58,327 nt of DNA from Brachybacterium nesterenkovii (GCF_900163655.1 NZ_FWFG01000116.1:1-58327), one strand, 5' to 3'; shown: positions 1-9,295, counted from the first letter of the stretch. Notes: generated by a model from the letters alone, not told the origin. Numbers and translations are program-made.

Positions 1-48
1 GGAGGGGGACGAGGGGGCCGCGGGGGCGCTGGAGTCGGGCTGGTTCAT
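1..48 (-). CDS. N-terminal fragment of an unidentified divergent gene
   Basis: An ATG on the minus strand at 48 opens a frame that runs without a stop to the window edge, giving 16 residues that begin MNQPDSSAPAAP. A good ribosome-binding site (GGGGAGGA) lies a few bases upstream of the ATG. The Pro/Ala/Ser-rich start resembles a disordered N-terminus, but nothing identifies the product. It is transcribed divergently from the exporter gene, whose start is about 30 bases away, so the two 5' regions overlap. Confidence 0.45.
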   Translation of the reverse strand, partial: MNQPDSSAPAAPSSPS

Positions 49-75
49 GGGTTCCTCCCCAGGTCGCAGGCGGGA

Positions 76-1548
76 ATGCGGATGCGACCGACAGTGTGGC
101 ACGATCCTGGCGTGGCTACCGATCTGGCGCGTCTGCACGCGGTCTTCGACCTCGCGATTCGCATCGGCGAGGGGATGCTCACCAACGGGGCCGCGGCCTC
201 CGAGGTCACCGCCACGGTGCTGCGGATCATCTCATCCTCGGGCATCCGCAACGTGTCGGTGACCGTCACCTTCGACGAGGTCTCGATCTCCTACCTGCCC
301 GACCCGGAGGCGGCCCCGTTCACGAGGATCCGCGCGGCGGGCGCCCGCATCCAGGACTTCACCAAGCTCGAGGCCTTCGAGCAGATCGCCGAGGACTACG
401 TGAAGGGCGCGGCGACGCTCGAGGAGTCCACCGCGCGCATCGCGCTGGTCCCCTCCGCGGCCCCGTCCTACCCGTCGTGGCTCGTGGCCGCGGCGCTCGC
501 GCTCATGGGCGGCGCGGCCGCCTACGGCCTCGGCGCCGGGATCCTGGTCACGCTCGCCGCGACCGCGACGGCGGCGTTCCTCGCCGTCCAGACCGAGTCC
601 CTCGTGCGGCGCCGCATCCCCCTGTTCTACGTGCAGGCCGCGGGGGGCTTCGTCGCCGCCGCGGCCGCCATCGCGGTCCACCTCATCGACCCCGCCCGCT
701 CGTCGTCCCTCGTCGTGGTGGCCTGCCTCATCATCCTGCTCGCCGGCCTCACCTCGATCGGCGCGATGCAGGACGCGATCACGGGCTGGTACGTGACGGC
801 GTCGGCCCGGATGCTGGAGACGATCATGCTCACGGTCGGCCTGATCGTCGGCGTCCGCGGCGGCCTGCTCGCCGCCGACCTGCTGGGCGCCGATCTCTCG
901 GTCAGCGCCCCCATGTCGGTCTCCCTGTCCTCGGTCCCGGTCGTGCTGGTCTCCGGCGCCCTCATGGGGCTCGGCTACGCGATCAGCGTCCAGACCCCGC
1001 CGCGATCGCTCGTGTGGTGCGCCGTGATCGCCGCGGTCTCCGCCCTGGGAGCGAACCTCCTGACCGATACCGGGATCGAGCGGGTCTGGGCGGTCGGCGC
1101 GACCTCGCTCGCCGCCGGCGTGATCGCCGTGCTCATGGCCCAGCAGGTGCGGGCCCCGGCCCGCACCTTCGTCATGGCGGGCGTGATCCCGCTGGTCCCC
1201 GGCAGCCGCATCTACGCCGGGCTCCTGCTCATCGGCACGGATCTGACCGCCGGCGCCGCGAAGCTCTTCGAGGCGGGCGAGGTCGCGGTCGCGCTCGCCG
1301 CCGGCGCCGTCCTGGGCCAGCTCCTGGCGGCGTGGGCGCTGGGCGCTAGCGGGCGCACTGTGAGCACGTTCACACCGGTCATCGCCGCGCCCTTCACCAC
1401 CCTGCGCCGCCGTCGGCAGGTGGCCGGGAGTCCCCGGGGAGGCCGCCGCGGCGGGTCTACGATTGCAGCGGAGCGGACAATGCCGTCCACGTCGCAACCG
1501 TCCGAGCCCCGCCACGACCGGGCCGCGGACCAGGAGGAGACCCCATGA
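76..1548 (+). CDS. thrE: ThrE-family threonine/serine exporter
   Basis: Predicted inner-membrane exporter of L-threonine and L-serine. The 490-residue length is close to the Corynebacterium ThrE. An N-terminal soluble region of about 130 residues (with TNGAAASEV near residue 37 and a VSISYLP strand) is followed by about ten hydrophobic segments from residue 133 to 430. The conserved ThrE motif PLVPGS lies near residue 373. A hydrophilic tail follows residue 435. The start is uncertain: ATG 76 has only a weak GGCGGGA upstream. GTG 112 (VATDLARLH) fits where family similarity should begin and sits 6 bases after a possible -10 CACGAT at 100-105, as a leaderless start would. The stop overlaps the next ATG in ATGA, so translation is probably coupled to the lactonase gene. 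Confidence 0.85.
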   Translation: MRMRPTVWHDPGVATDLARLHAVFDLAIRIGEGMLTNGAAASEVTATVLRIISSSGIRNVSVTVTFDEVSISYLPDPEAAPFTRIRAAGARIQDFTKLEAFEQIAEDYVKGAATLEESTARIALVPSAAPSYPSWLVAAALALMGGAAAYGLGAGILVTLAATATAAFLAVQTESLVRRRIPLFYVQAAGGFVAAAAAIAVHLIDPARSSSLVVVACLIILLAGLTSIGAMQDAITGWYVTASARMLETIMLTVGLIVGVRGGLLAADLLGADLSVSAPMSVSLSSVPVVLVSGALMGLGYAISVQTPPRSLVWCAVIAAVSALGANLLTDTGIERVWAVGATSLAAGVIAVLMAQQVRAPARTFVMAGVIPLVPGSRIYAGLLLIGTDLTAGAAKLFEAGEVAVALAAGAVLGQLLAAWALGASGRTVSTFTPVIAAPFTTLRRRRQVAGSPRGGRRGGSTIAAERTMPSTSQPSEPRHDRAADQEETP

Positions 1549-2594
1549 CTGTCAGCGCCCCCAGCGCACCCACCGCCGTCATCGCGACCGGCGCCTACAC
1601 GTCGGCCTCCCGCGGCCGCGGGAGGGGGGTGACGCTCTGGGCGCTCAATCGCGCGGATCTGACGATGCGCGAGCTCGCGACCGTCGAGCTCGAGGACCCG
1701 AGCTTCCTGCTGTGGAGCGAGGACGGGACGCTGCTGCACGTGGTCCAGGAGACCTCGCCGACGCGCCTGACCACCCTGCGCGTCGCCGCGGACGGCGCGG
1801 GCGCCGAGGTCCTCGGCGACCTCGAGCTCACCGGATCGGGCGGATGCCATGCGGCGCCCGGGCTGCGCGAGGGCACCCTGGTGGTGACCGACTACGCGAG
1901 CGGGCACGTCGAGGTCGTGCGCCTGGACGAGGAGGGACGACCGGTCGCGGTGCTCGACGTCTGCGACCAGGACTCCTACCGCCCGGCCCGCGAGGGGCAC
2001 CCGCACCAGGCGGTGGTGCTGCCCGGCACCGAGCTGCTGGCCGTGAGCGACCTCGGGATGGACCGGGTGTACCTGTACAAGCAGGACCCCGCGGGGACGA
2101 TCGATCTGACGGGCGAGATCAGCGCTCCCCGCTTCTCCGGCCCCCGCCACCTCGCCGCCGACCACGAGAGCCGCACGGTCTACGTTGCGTGCGAGCTCAG
2201 CGGCCAGATCGTCGACTTCACCCGCATCGAGGCCACCGCCGAGCAACCCGGGCCCGCCTTCAGCGCAGGTCGCCCGCTCCGCGCGAGCGGGCGCGACGGG
2301 GAGAACCGCCCCTCGCACATCGAGGTCTCCCGCCACGAGAACCACCTGTTCGTCGCCAACCGCGGCCCGAACACGATCTCCGCCTTCAGCCTCGGTATGA
2401 TGCGACCGGAGCTCGTCTCCGAGATCGAGGTCGGCGCCGAGCCGCGGCACTTCGCGCGCGTGGCCGAGCTCATGCTCGTCGCCGCGCAGGAGGGCGACCG
2501 CATCGACGTGCTGCGCTGGGACGGGATGCGCCTGGGCACGGCCGCCGATCCGGTGCCCGCACCGTCGGTCGCCTGCATCGCGCCGCGCCCCTGA
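1545..2594 (+). CDS. Beta-propeller lactonase (YbhE/6-phosphogluconolactonase-like family)
   Basis: A 349-residue protein of the seven-bladed lactonase family, whose best-known member hydrolyses 6-phosphogluconolactone in the pentose phosphate pathway. Family hallmarks recur as blade motifs: HPHQAVVLPG with VSDLGMDRVYLY near residues 150-175, GPRHLAADHESRTVYVACEL near 200, RPSHIEVSRHENHLFVANRG near 255-275, and EPRHFARV near 300. There is no signal peptide, so it is probably cytoplasmic. The start is ATG 1545 with AGGAGGAG upstream, overlapping the exporter stop by four bases. Galactokinase follows 91 bases later, so a sugar-lactone substrate is plausible, but the actual substrate cannot be read from the sequence. 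Confidence 0.82.
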   Translation: MTVSAPSAPTAVIATGAYTSASRGRGRGVTLWALNRADLTMRELATVELEDPSFLLWSEDGTLLHVVQETSPTRLTTLRVAADGAGAEVLGDLELTGSGGCHAAPGLREGTLVVTDYASGHVEVVRLDEEGRPVAVLDVCDQDSYRPAREGHPHQAVVLPGTELLAVSDLGMDRVYLYKQDPAGTIDLTGEISAPRFSGPRHLAADHESRTVYVACELSGQIVDFTRIEATAEQPGPAFSAGRPLRASGRDGENRPSHIEVSRHENHLFVANRGPNTISAFSLGMMRPELVSEIEVGAEPRHFARVAELMLVAAQEGDRIDVLRWDGMRLGTAADPVPAPSVACIAPRP

Positions 2595-2685
2595 TTCCGG
2601 TGCGACCCTGACCGGCGCAGCCCTGATCGCGGTGCCGGACGCGCGCCCCTAACCTGCACCATCCCCGAACCGGATCGGAGTCCTG

Positions 2686-3906
2686 ATGACCGTCCCCGCC
2701 GCCGTGCCCTCGTCCCCCCTGTCCGCCGCGCCGGATCGCGAGGCGGCGGCGGACGCGATCGCCGCCCACTTCACGGAGGTGTTCGGGTACGAGAGCGACG
2801 GGGTGTGGTCCGCGCCCGGGCGCGTCAACATCATCGGAGAGCACGTCGACTACCAGGACGGGCTGTGCCTGCCGATGGCGATCTCGCACCGCTGCTTCAT
2901 CGCGGCCGCGCGCACGCCGACGAACCTGCTGCGCCTCCGCTCGGTGCAGAGCGACGTGGCGATCGACGTCGACGTGAGCGATCTCGAGCCGGGCGACGTC
3001 GACGGCTGGGGCGCCTACGTCGCCGGCGTGCTGTGGGCCCTCGAGCGCTTCCGCGGCGCGGGCCAGGGCGGGGCCGACATCCTCGTGGACGGGCACGTCC
3101 CGCGCGGCGCGGGCCTGTCCTCGTCGGCCGCGCTCGAGTGCGCGGCGGCGGAGGCCTTCGAGTCCCTCCTGTCGCTGGGCACGGCGCCGCTGGACCGGGT
3201 GCGCGCCGCGATCCGCGCCGAGACGGAGTTCGCGGGCGCCTCCACGGGCGGGCTCGACCAGTCGGCCTCCGTGCTGTGCACGGCGGGGCACGCGCTCGAG
3301 CTTGACTGCCGGGACTTCTCCACCGCGCCCGTGCCGTGGGACCTCGCCTCCGGGGGCCTCGCGCTGCTCATCTGCGACACAAAGGCCGAGCACTCCCACG
3401 TCGACGGCGAGTACGCCGCGCGGCGGCGCGACAGCGAGGCGGCGGCCGCGGCGGTCGGCGTGCCCGCGCTGCGCGACGTCGAGCTGGCCGATCTCGACGC
3501 GGTGCTCGCGCGCATCGAGGACGGGACGGTCCGCCGCCGCGCCCGCCACATCGTCACGGAGATCCAGCGGGTGCGGGAGACCGTCGAGCTGCTGCGCACG
3601 ACGGACCTGCGCGCGGGCGTCGAGCGCCTGGGCGCCCTGCTGAACGCCTCCCACGACTCGCTGCGCGACGACTACGAGGTGACGGTGCCCGCCCTGGACG
3701 TGGCGGTCGATGCCGCCCGCGCGGCCGGCGCGCACGGCGCCCGCATGACCGGCGGCGGGTTCGGCGGGAGCGTCATCGCGCTCGTCGAGGCCGATGCCGC
3801 GGAGTCCGTCGCCGCCGCGATCACCGCCGCGTTCGCGCGCGAGGGCCTCGGGACGCCCGCCTTCTTCCTGGCGCTGCCCGAGGACGGGGCCGGCCAGGAC
3901 CGCTGA
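2686..3906 (+). CDS. galK: Galactokinase
   Basis: Phosphorylates galactose to galactose-1-phosphate with ATP, the first committed step of the Leloir pathway, in the cytoplasm. The 406-residue protein has all GHMP-kinase signatures: the galactokinase motif APGRVNIIGEHVDYQDG at about residues 43-59, the ATP-binding GAGLSSSAA near 141, and the C-terminal MTGGGFGGS near 354. The length is normal. The ATG is preceded by GGAG. No galT or galE is adjacent, so the rest of the pathway must be elsewhere. It lies convergent with the minus-strand deaminase gene, only six bases from its stop, and no clear terminator separates them. Confidence 0.95.
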   Translation: MTVPAAVPSSPLSAAPDREAAADAIAAHFTEVFGYESDGVWSAPGRVNIIGEHVDYQDGLCLPMAISHRCFIAAARTPTNLLRLRSVQSDVAIDVDVSDLEPGDVDGWGAYVAGVLWALERFRGAGQGGADILVDGHVPRGAGLSSSAALECAAAEAFESLLSLGTAPLDRVRAAIRAETEFAGASTGGLDQSASVLCTAGHALELDCRDFSTAPVPWDLASGGLALLICDTKAEHSHVDGEYAARRRDSEAAAAAVGVPALRDVELADLDAVLARIEDGTVRRRARHIVTEIQRVRETVELLRTTDLRAGVERLGALLNASHDSLRDDYEVTVPALDVAVDAARAAGAHGARMTGGGFGGSVIALVEADAAESVAAAITAAFAREGLGTPAFFLALPEDGAGQDR

Positions 3907-3912
3907 CGCCCG

Positions 3913-4989
3913 TCACGTGCGCTGCGCGGCGCGCACCTCGGCCGCCGAATCTCCGCTGGTGCCCGGCACCTGGGCGAGCCAGGCGTCGACGCCCCGCAGC
4001 ATCCGGCGCCGGCTCTCCTCATCGGCCCGCGAGGCCCGGATCGAGGCGGCCGCGAGGCCCGCGAGCGCGGTGTCGTCGAGCCCGAGAGCACGGGCTGTCT
4101 CGTACTGGTCCAGGAGGCGCGAGCCGAACAGGAGCGGATCGTCGGCGCCGAGCGCGACGGTCGCCCCCGCGTCCAGCAGCGCGCGCAGGGGCACCTCGTC
4201 CGCGGAACGGAACACCCCGAGCGCGGCGTTCGAGGCGGGGCAGACCTCGAGGGCGATGCCGAGCTCGACGATCCGCTCGAGCAGCGCCGGGTCCTCGGCC
4301 GCGCGGACCCCGTGGCCCAGACGATCGGGCCCCAGATGCTCGACCACGTCGCGGACATGGGACGGGCCCAGCAGCTCGCCTCCGTGGGGGAGGCTCGCGA
4401 GCCCCGCATCGCGGGCGATCCGGAAGGCCGGCGCGAAGTCGGCCGTCGTGCCGCGGCGCTCGTCATTGGACAGGCCGAAGCCCACGACGGCCCCGGCGTG
4501 CCGGGCGGCCAGGCGCGCGAGGGTCCGCGCGTCCAGGGGGTGGCGCGTGCGGGAGGCCGCGACGACGATGCCGATGTCGACGCCGGTGGCCCGACGGGCG
4601 GAGGCCGCCTCGTCGAGCACGATCTCGAGCGCCGGGGTGAGCCCGCCGACGAAGGGCGCATAGCTGGTGGGGTCCACCTGCAGCTCGAGGCGCACCGATC
4701 CCTCGGCCGCGTCGTCCTCGGCGGCCTCGCGGACGATGCGCCGCATGGCCGCCTCGGAGTCCACCACGGCGCGCGCGGCGTCGTAGTGGCGCTGGAAGCG
4801 GAACCAGCCGCGGGCGTCGGGCTCGACGCGCAGCGCCTCGGACTCCGCGAGGCCGCGCGGCAGACGCAGGCGCCGCGCGGCGGCCATCTCCACGAGCGTG
4901 GTGGGCCGCATCGAGCCCGTGAAGTGCAGGTGCAGATGCGCCTTGGGCAGCGTCGCGAGGTCCCGGACGGCCCCGGGCGCGGCGCTCAC
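3913..4989 (-). CDS. add: Adenosine deaminase family protein
   Basis: A 358-residue metallo-hydrolase predicted to deaminate adenosine or deoxyadenosine to inosine for purine salvage. Zinc-ligand and catalytic motifs are present in order: HLHLH at residues 18-22, HGGE at 202-205 (usually HAGE), RLGHG with His226, EVCPASN, and GADDP with Asp283-Asp284. The HFTGSMRP variant after the first motif is, from memory, common in actinobacterial members annotated as adenosine deaminase, though the substrate is not proven. The start is GTG 4989, which overlaps the aminotransferase stop as GTGA. There is no strong Shine-Dalgarno, so translation probably depends on coupling to the upstream gene. Confidence 0.87.
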   Translation of the reverse strand: MSAAPGAVRDLATLPKAHLHLHFTGSMRPTTLVEMAAARRLRLPRGLAESEALRVEPDARGWFRFQRHYDAARAVVDSEAAMRRIVREAAEDDAAEGSVRLELQVDPTSYAPFVGGLTPALEIVLDEAASARRATGVDIGIVVAASRTRHPLDARTLARLAARHAGAVVGFGLSNDERRGTTADFAPAFRIARDAGLASLPHGGELLGPSHVRDVVEHLGPDRLGHGVRAAEDPALLERIVELGIALEVCPASNAALGVFRSADEVPLRALLDAGATVALGADDPLLFGSRLLDQYETARALGLDDTALAGLAAASIRASRADEESRRRMLRGVDAWLAQVPGTSGDSAAEVRAAQRT

Positions 4990-6230
4990 CGGGCCAGGAG
5001 CGCGGCCACGCGGTCGATGCCCTCGACGAGGTCGGCGTCGGCGAGGGCGTAGGAGAAGCGCAGGTGGCCGGGGGCGCCGAACGCCTCGCCGGGGACCGCG
5101 GCGACCTCGGCGTGCTCGAGGATCGCGGCGGCCAGCTCGGCGGAGGTCTCGACGCGGGTGCCGGCGATCTCGCGGCCCAGGATCCCGGTGACGTCGGGGA
5201 AGGCGTAGAAGGCGCCGCGCGGGGTCGGGACGGTCATGCCCTCGATCGCCGCGAGCCTCTCCACGATCGTGCGGCGCCGACGGTCGAAGGCCTCGCGCAT
5301 CTCCCACGCCGCGTCCATCGGCCCCGTGAGCGCCGCGAGCGCTGCGCGCTGGGACACGTTGGCGACGTTCGAGGTCAGATGCGACTGCAGGTTGGCGGCC
5401 GCCGCGATCACGTCGGTCGGGCCGATGGTCCAGCCCACCCGCCAGCCGGTCATCGCGAAGGTCTTCGCGACGCCGTTGAGGAGCATGCAGGTGTCGGCGA
5501 GCTCCGGCACGGCGGCTAGGACCGAGGTGAACTCGGCGCCGTCGTAGGTGAGGTGCTGGTAGATCTCGTCGGAGATCACCCAGATCCCGTGCTCGAGCGC
5601 CCACCGCCCGAGCTCCGCGACCTGCTCGCGGTCCATGACGGCGCCCGTGGGGTTCGAGGGGGAGCACAGCAGCACGGCGCGCGTCGCGTCGGTGCGGGCT
5701 GCCTCGAGCTGCGCGATCGTGGGGAGGTACCCCTGGTCGGCGCCCGCGAGCACCGGGACCTCGCGCGCACCGGCGAGCCGGATCGCCTCGGGGTAGGTGG
5801 TCCAGTACGGGGCGGGCAGGATCACCTCGTCGCCCGGATCCAGCAGCGTCGCGAAGGTCTGGTAGACGGACTGCTTGCCGCCGTTGGTGACGAGCACCTG
5901 GGACGGATCGACGTCGATGCCGTCGGTGCGCCGCGTCGCCTCGGCGATCGCGGCGCGCAGCTCGGGCAGGCCCGCCGAGGGGGAGTAGCGGTGGTTGCGC
6001 GGATCGGCGGCGGCCTCCTGGGCGGCCGCGACGATGTGCGCGGGCGTGGGGAAGTCGGGCTCGCCGGCGCCGAAGCCGATCACGGGGCGGCCCGCGGCCT
6101 TGAGGGCCTTGGCCTTCGCGTCGACGGCGAGCGTCGCGGACTCCGCGATCGCGCCGATGCGACGGGAGATGCGGCCGTGGGCGGCAGGGGACGGGTTGAA
6201 TGCGGGAGCGGCGGCGCCTGTGCTGTTCAC
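4986..6230 (-). CDS. PLP-dependent aspartate aminotransferase-like enzyme
   Basis: A class I/II fold-type I aminotransferase of 414 residues. It probably moves the amino group between aspartate and 2-oxoglutarate. Characteristic motifs are [10 protein letters not shown] near the N-terminus, [23 protein letters not shown], and the PLP-binding lysine in [16 protein letters not shown] (about Lys256). I chose GTG 6230 (VNSTGAAAP) because the sequence before it looks non-coding and an AGGTGAG lies immediately upstream. An in-frame ATG at 6281 is an alternative. It is the first gene of a two-gene minus-strand unit with the adenosine deaminase and is divergent from tRNA-Trp. Exact substrate preference cannot be fixed from the sequence. 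Confidence 0.88.
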   Translation of the reverse strand: MNSTGAAAPAFNPSPAAHGRISRRIGAIAESATLAVDAKAKALKAAGRPVIGFGAGEPDFPTPAHIVAAAQEAAADPRNHRYSPSAGLPELRAAIAEATRRTDGIDVDPSQVLVTNGGKQSVYQTFATLLDPGDEVILPAPYWTTYPEAIRLAGAREVPVLAGADQGYLPTIAQLEAARTDATRAVLLCSPSNPTGAVMDREQVAELGRWALEHGIWVISDEIYQHLTYDGAEFTSVLAAVPELADTCMLLNGVAKTFAMTGWRVGWTIGPTDVIAAAANLQSHLTSNVANVSQRAALAALTGPMDAAWEMREAFDRRRRTIVERLAAIEGMTVPTPRGAFYAFPDVTGILGREIAGTRVETSAELAAAILEHAEVAAVPGEAFGAPGHLRFSYALADADLVEGIDRVAALLAR

Positions 6231-6395
6231 CTCACCTATGGTGGCAGAGCCCGGGCGGCGCGGCCACCGCGCAGGCCGCATCCGGCGACGTCGGCCCTCG
6301 TCGGAGGCGGTCCCGAAGGGGTGCGGGACCTGCCCGGTCCGCGCGGATCCGAGCAGGCGGCGCACTCGTCGCGGGCCCGACGGGAGGCGGAGCGA

Positions 6396-6425
6396 TTCGC
6401 ACGGCGCGGACGCGGCCGCTATGCT
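6396..6425 (+). promoter_or_regulatory. Probable promoter of tRNA-Trp-secE-nusG
   Basis: TTCGCA at 6396-6401 and TATGCT at 6420-6425 are separated by 18 bases. Transcription would start near 6432, about 78 bases before the tRNA. The 279-base gap between the aminotransferase start (6230) and the tRNA holds this promoter and presumably the divergent one. I see no other gene in it. Confidence 0.5.
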
Positions 6426-6509
6426 GGTCCTCGGTCCGAACGCTCGGACTCCCGCTGACGACGTCCCCGGACGAGGTCGGCAGGAGCTGCGAGCGGCACG
6501 GTCCGGTGA

Positions 6510-6582
6510 AGGGCAGTGGCGCAATTGGTAGCGCAGCGGTCTCCAAAACCGCAGGTTGCAGGTTCGAGCCCTGTCTGCCCTG
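6510..6582 (+). tRNA. trpT: tRNA-Trp (anticodon CCA)
   Basis: A full cloverleaf can be drawn. The acceptor stem AGGGCAG (6510-6516) pairs with CTGCCCT (6575-6581), with discriminator G6582. The D stem is GCGC/GCGC (6519-6522, 6531-6534). The anticodon stem GCGGT/ACCGC encloses the loop CTCCAAA with anticodon CCA at 6543-6545. The T arm is GCAGG-TTCGAGC-CCTGT. The 3' CCA is not encoded and must be added after transcription. Its position directly before secE and nusG is the common actinobacterial arrangement. Confidence 0.97.
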
Positions 6583-6646
6583 CTCATCCGCCCGGGAACT
6601 CCCGGGTGGGAGCGGTCGCCCTCGACGAGATCGGACGGATGCAGGC

Positions 6647-6913
6647 GTGAGCACCAGCGAGCACACCTCCCCGACCCGCAGCGCGGAGGGGCCCGAGGGG
6701 AGCCGCAATCCGTTCGTCGCGATCCTCCGCTTCGTGCGCGAGGTCATCGCCGAGCTGCGCAAGGTCGTCGCCCCGACGGGCCGCGAGCTCGGGGTCTACA
6801 CGGTCACCGTGCTGGGCTTCGTGCTCTTCATGATCCTCCTCGTGTTCGGGCTCGACGTCGCCTTCGGGTGGCTCGCGGACCTCGCCTTCACGGTCGGCGG
6901 CCCGGGGGCCTGA
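6647..6913 (+). CDS. secE: Preprotein translocase subunit SecE
   Basis: The small essential clamp subunit of the SecYEG channel in the plasma membrane. The 88-residue product has a short polar N-terminus, the conserved amphipathic stretch [19 protein letters not shown], and one transmembrane helix ([20 protein letters not shown]), as in single-span SecE proteins. The start is GTG 6647 (VSTSEHTSP). The Shine-Dalgarno is weak, but no better start precedes the conserved region. It sits between tRNA-Trp and nusG, the usual neighbours. Confidence 0.93.
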   Translation: MSTSEHTSPTRSAEGPEGSRNPFVAILRFVREVIAELRKVVAPTGRELGVYTVTVLGFVLFMILLVFGLDVAFGWLADLAFTVGGPGA

Positions 6914-6993
6914 CCCGACTCGTCGCGCTCGGCCCCTGAGGTCCCCGCGGACCCGACCCCACGATCCACAGCCGGACAGAAAGCAGGTTCACG

Positions 6994-7920
6994 GTGGCAG
7001 ACGACTTCGCCGACCAGACTCCCGAGCACGACGCCGACACCCCGGCGTTCTCCGCCTCGCAGGCGGAGGCGCCCGTCTCCGAGCTGCCCGAGGGCGATGG
7101 CGAGACCAGCTCGGCCGACCTCGACTTCGGTGCCGCCGACGACCGCGAGGCCGGTGCCGCCGCCGGCACCCCCGTCGAGGCCGCCGCCGATCCGATCGAC
7201 GAGTCCGACGCCGTCGCCGGCGTCGTCGACGAGCTGACCGCCCCCGAGGGCGCTGAGCCCGGCGCCGACGAGCCCGCGGGCGAGGAGGACGGCGCCGCGG
7301 AGGCCCCGGCCGAGGAGGACCCGGTCGCGGTCCTGCGCCGCCAGCTGCGCTCGGCCCCCGGCGAGTGGTACGTCATCCACTCCTACTCCGGCCACGAGAA
7401 CCGCGTGAAGACCCAGCTCACCACGCGCATCGAGACCCAGGACATGGAGGAGTACATCTTCCAGGTCGAGGTCCCCATGGAGGACGCGACCGAGGTCAAG
7501 GGCGGCCAGAAGAAGGTCGTGCGCCGCGTGCGCATCCCCGGCTACGTGTACGTCCGCATGGAGATGACCGAGGGCTCGTGGCGCGTCGTCCGCGACACCC
7601 CCGGCGTCACCGGCTTCGTGGGCAATGCGACCGACCCGACGCCGCTGAGCTTCGACGAGATCTTCTCCGTGCTCGCGCCGTCGGCGGGGCTGCCCGAGAA
7701 GAAGCGCTCCTCGTCGTCCTCCGCGAAGGCCCAGGCCGCGCAGAAGATGCCCGATTTCCAGGTCGGCGAGTCGGTCACCGTCATGGACGGTCCGTTCGAG
7801 ACCATGCCCGCGTCGATCGCCGAGATCGACGCCGAGCACCGCAAGCTCCGGGTGCTCGTGTCCATCTTCGGGCGCGAGACCCCGGTCGAGCTGGCCTTCG
7901 ACCAGGTCGCCAAGATCTGA
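6994..7920 (+). CDS. nusG: Transcription termination/antitermination factor NusG
   Basis: NusG binds the RNA polymerase clamp and links transcription to Rho or to the ribosome. The NGN domain begins at [15 protein letters not shown] (about Trp125). The C-terminal KOW domain starts near residue 257 ([13 protein letters not shown]) and runs to the end ([10 protein letters not shown]). The first ~120 residues are a low-complexity acidic Ala/Glu/Asp/Pro extension, which makes the 308-residue protein much longer than the ~180 residues of E. coli NusG. Such extensions are known in actinobacteria. The start is GTG 6994 with AAAGCAGG upstream. Confidence 0.95.
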   Translation: MADDFADQTPEHDADTPAFSASQAEAPVSELPEGDGETSSADLDFGAADDREAGAAAGTPVEAAADPIDESDAVAGVVDELTAPEGAEPGADEPAGEEDGAAEAPAEEDPVAVLRRQLRSAPGEWYVIHSYSGHENRVKTQLTTRIETQDMEEYIFQVEVPMEDATEVKGGQKKVVRRVRIPGYVYVRMEMTEGSWRVVRDTPGVTGFVGNATDPTPLSFDEIFSVLAPSAGLPEKKRSSSSSAKAQAAQKMPDFQVGESVTVMDGPFETMPASIAEIDAEHRKLRVLVSIFGRETPVELAFDQVAKI

Positions 7921-7947
7921 TCGGGCGCTCGTCCGTGTGACCTGACC

Positions 7948-7977
7948 GATAGCCGGGCCCTGCGGGGCTCGGCTATC
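7948..7977 (+). terminator. Hairpin after nusG
   Basis: GATAGCCGGGCCC and GGGCTCGGCTATC form a 13-bp stem with one G-U pair and a 4-base loop, 28 bases after the nusG stop. There is no U-tract, so it is either a GC-rich actinobacterial-type terminator or a partial read-through point before rplK. Confidence 0.6.
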
Positions 7978-8033
7978 GTCGGGTGGCCGGTCGTGCGAGC
8001 GCCGGCAGGGCGCCGCCTCGTGCGGCGCCAGCA

Positions 8034-8073
8034 GTGGGAGGGGCCCAGCGGCCCCGCCCGGACCACGATGAGT
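8034..8073 (+). promoter_or_regulatory. Probable L1-binding operator in the rplK leader
   Basis: Just before the rplK ribosome-binding site, GTGG (8034-8037) can pair with CCAC (8063-8066). Inside, GGGGCC (8040-8045) pairs with GGCCCC (8050-8055), leaving an asymmetric internal loop, and GATGAG follows. This resembles the target by which ribosomal protein L1 represses its own rplK-rplA mRNA in other bacteria. A second hairpin, GGCGCCGC/GCGGCGCC at 8009-8029, precedes it. The assignment rests on structure and position only. Confidence 0.5.
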
Positions 8074-8085
8074 TAAGGAAGAGCA

Positions 8086-8517
8086 ATGCCTCCCAAGAAG
8101 AAGGTCGCGCGCATCATCAAGCTCCAGATCCAGGCCGGCGCGGCCACCCCCGCCCCGCCCGTGGGTCCGGCGCTCGGTGCTGCCGGCGTCAACATGATGG
8201 AGTTCGTCAAGGCGTACAACGCCGCGACCGAGCACCAGCGCGGGAACATCATCCCCGTCGAGATCACCGTGTACGAGGACCGCTCGTTCACGTTCATCAC
8301 CAAGACCCCGCCGGCCGCGGAGCTCATCAAGAAGGCCGCCGGCCTCCAGAAGGGCTCGGCCACGCCGCACACCGACAAGGTGGGCTCGGTGACCATGGCT
8401 CAGGTCCGCGAGATCGCGGAGACCAAGATGCCCGACCTGAACGCGAACGATATCGATGCTGCCGCGAAGATCGTGGCCGGGACCGCGCGGTCCATGGGCA
8501 TCACGGTGGAGGACTGA
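8086..8517 (+). CDS. rplK: 50S ribosomal protein L11
   Basis: L11 forms the GTPase-associated stalk base and is needed for stringent-response sensing by RelA. The 143-residue product has the usual length and signatures: the N-terminal lysine-rich start ([18 protein letters not shown]), the thiostrepton-site proline region [11 protein letters not shown], and the C-terminal 23S-binding domain ending [11 protein letters not shown]. The ribosome-binding site AAGGAAG precedes ATG 8086. rplA follows 5 bases later. Confidence 0.97.
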   Translation: MPPKKKVARIIKLQIQAGAATPAPPVGPALGAAGVNMMEFVKAYNAATEHQRGNIIPVEITVYEDRSFTFITKTPPAAELIKKAAGLQKGSATPHTDKVGSVTMAQVREIAETKMPDLNANDIDAAAKIVAGTARSMGITVED

Positions 8518-8522
8518 GACTG

Positions 8523-9242
8523 ATGGCATTCCGCAGCAAGGCTTACAAGGACGCCGCCGCCAAGATCGAGGAGGGTCGTCTCTACGCCCCGCTCGACGCC
8601 GTGCGTCTGGCCCAGAAGACCTCCCCGGCGAAGTTCGACGCGTCCGTCGAGGTCGCGATGCGCCTGGGCGTCGACCCCCGCAAGGCCGATCAGATGGTCC
8701 GCGGCACGGTCAACCTGCCCAACGGCACCGGCAAGACCGCTCGCGTGATCGTGTTCGCCACCGGCCCCCAGGCCGAGGCGGCGCTCGCCGCGGGCGCCGA
8801 TGAGGTCGGCGACGACGAGCTCATCGAGAAGGTCGCCGGCGGCTGGACCGACTTCGACGCGGCCGTCGCCACCCCGAACCTGATGGGCAAGGTCGGCAAG
8901 CTCGGCCGCGTCCTGGGTCCGCGCGGCCTCATGCCGAACCCCAAGACCGGCACGGTCACGATGGACACGGCCAAGGCCGTGGGCGACATCAAGGGCGGCA
9001 AGATCGAGTTCCGCACCGATCGTGCGGCGAACCTGCACTACATCATCGGCAAGACCTCGTTCACCGATCAGCAGCTGGTGGAGAACTACGTCGCCGCGCT
9101 CGAGGAGATCCTCCGCCTCAAGCCGTCGTCGTCGAAGGGCCGCTACATCACGAAGATCACCGTGTCCACCACCATGGGCCCGGGCATCCCGGTCGACGTG
9201 ACCCGTACGCGCAACCTCACCGAGGACACCGACGAGGCCTGA
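8523..9242 (+). CDS. rplA: 50S ribosomal protein L1
   Basis: L1 forms the mobile L1 stalk that guides the exiting tRNA, and in other bacteria it represses its own operon. The 239-residue product is full length, with the signature [19 protein letters not shown] and the C-terminal [15 protein letters not shown] 8523 has GGAGGA upstream, within the end of rplK, so it is translated from the same mRNA. A strong hairpin follows the stop. Confidence 0.97.
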   Translation: MAFRSKAYKDAAAKIEEGRLYAPLDAVRLAQKTSPAKFDASVEVAMRLGVDPRKADQMVRGTVNLPNGTGKTARVIVFATGPQAEAALAAGADEVGDDELIEKVAGGWTDFDAAVATPNLMGKVGKLGRVLGPRGLMPNPKTGTVTMDTAKAVGDIKGGKIEFRTDRAANLHYIIGKTSFTDQQLVENYVAALEEILRLKPSSSKGRYITKITVSTTMGPGIPVDVTRTRNLTEDTDEA

Positions 9243-9259
9243 TCGCCTCGGCACGACGC

Positions 9260-9295
9260 ACGACGCCCCCGCAGCCACGGCTGCGGGGGCGTCGT
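9260..9295 (+). terminator. Terminator of the rplK-rplA operon
   Basis: A perfect 17-bp inverted repeat (ACGACGCCCCCGCAGCC and its complement, 9260-9276 and 9279-9295) lies 18 bases after the rplA stop. It has a very tight loop and a short pyrimidine tail. Confidence 0.85.
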
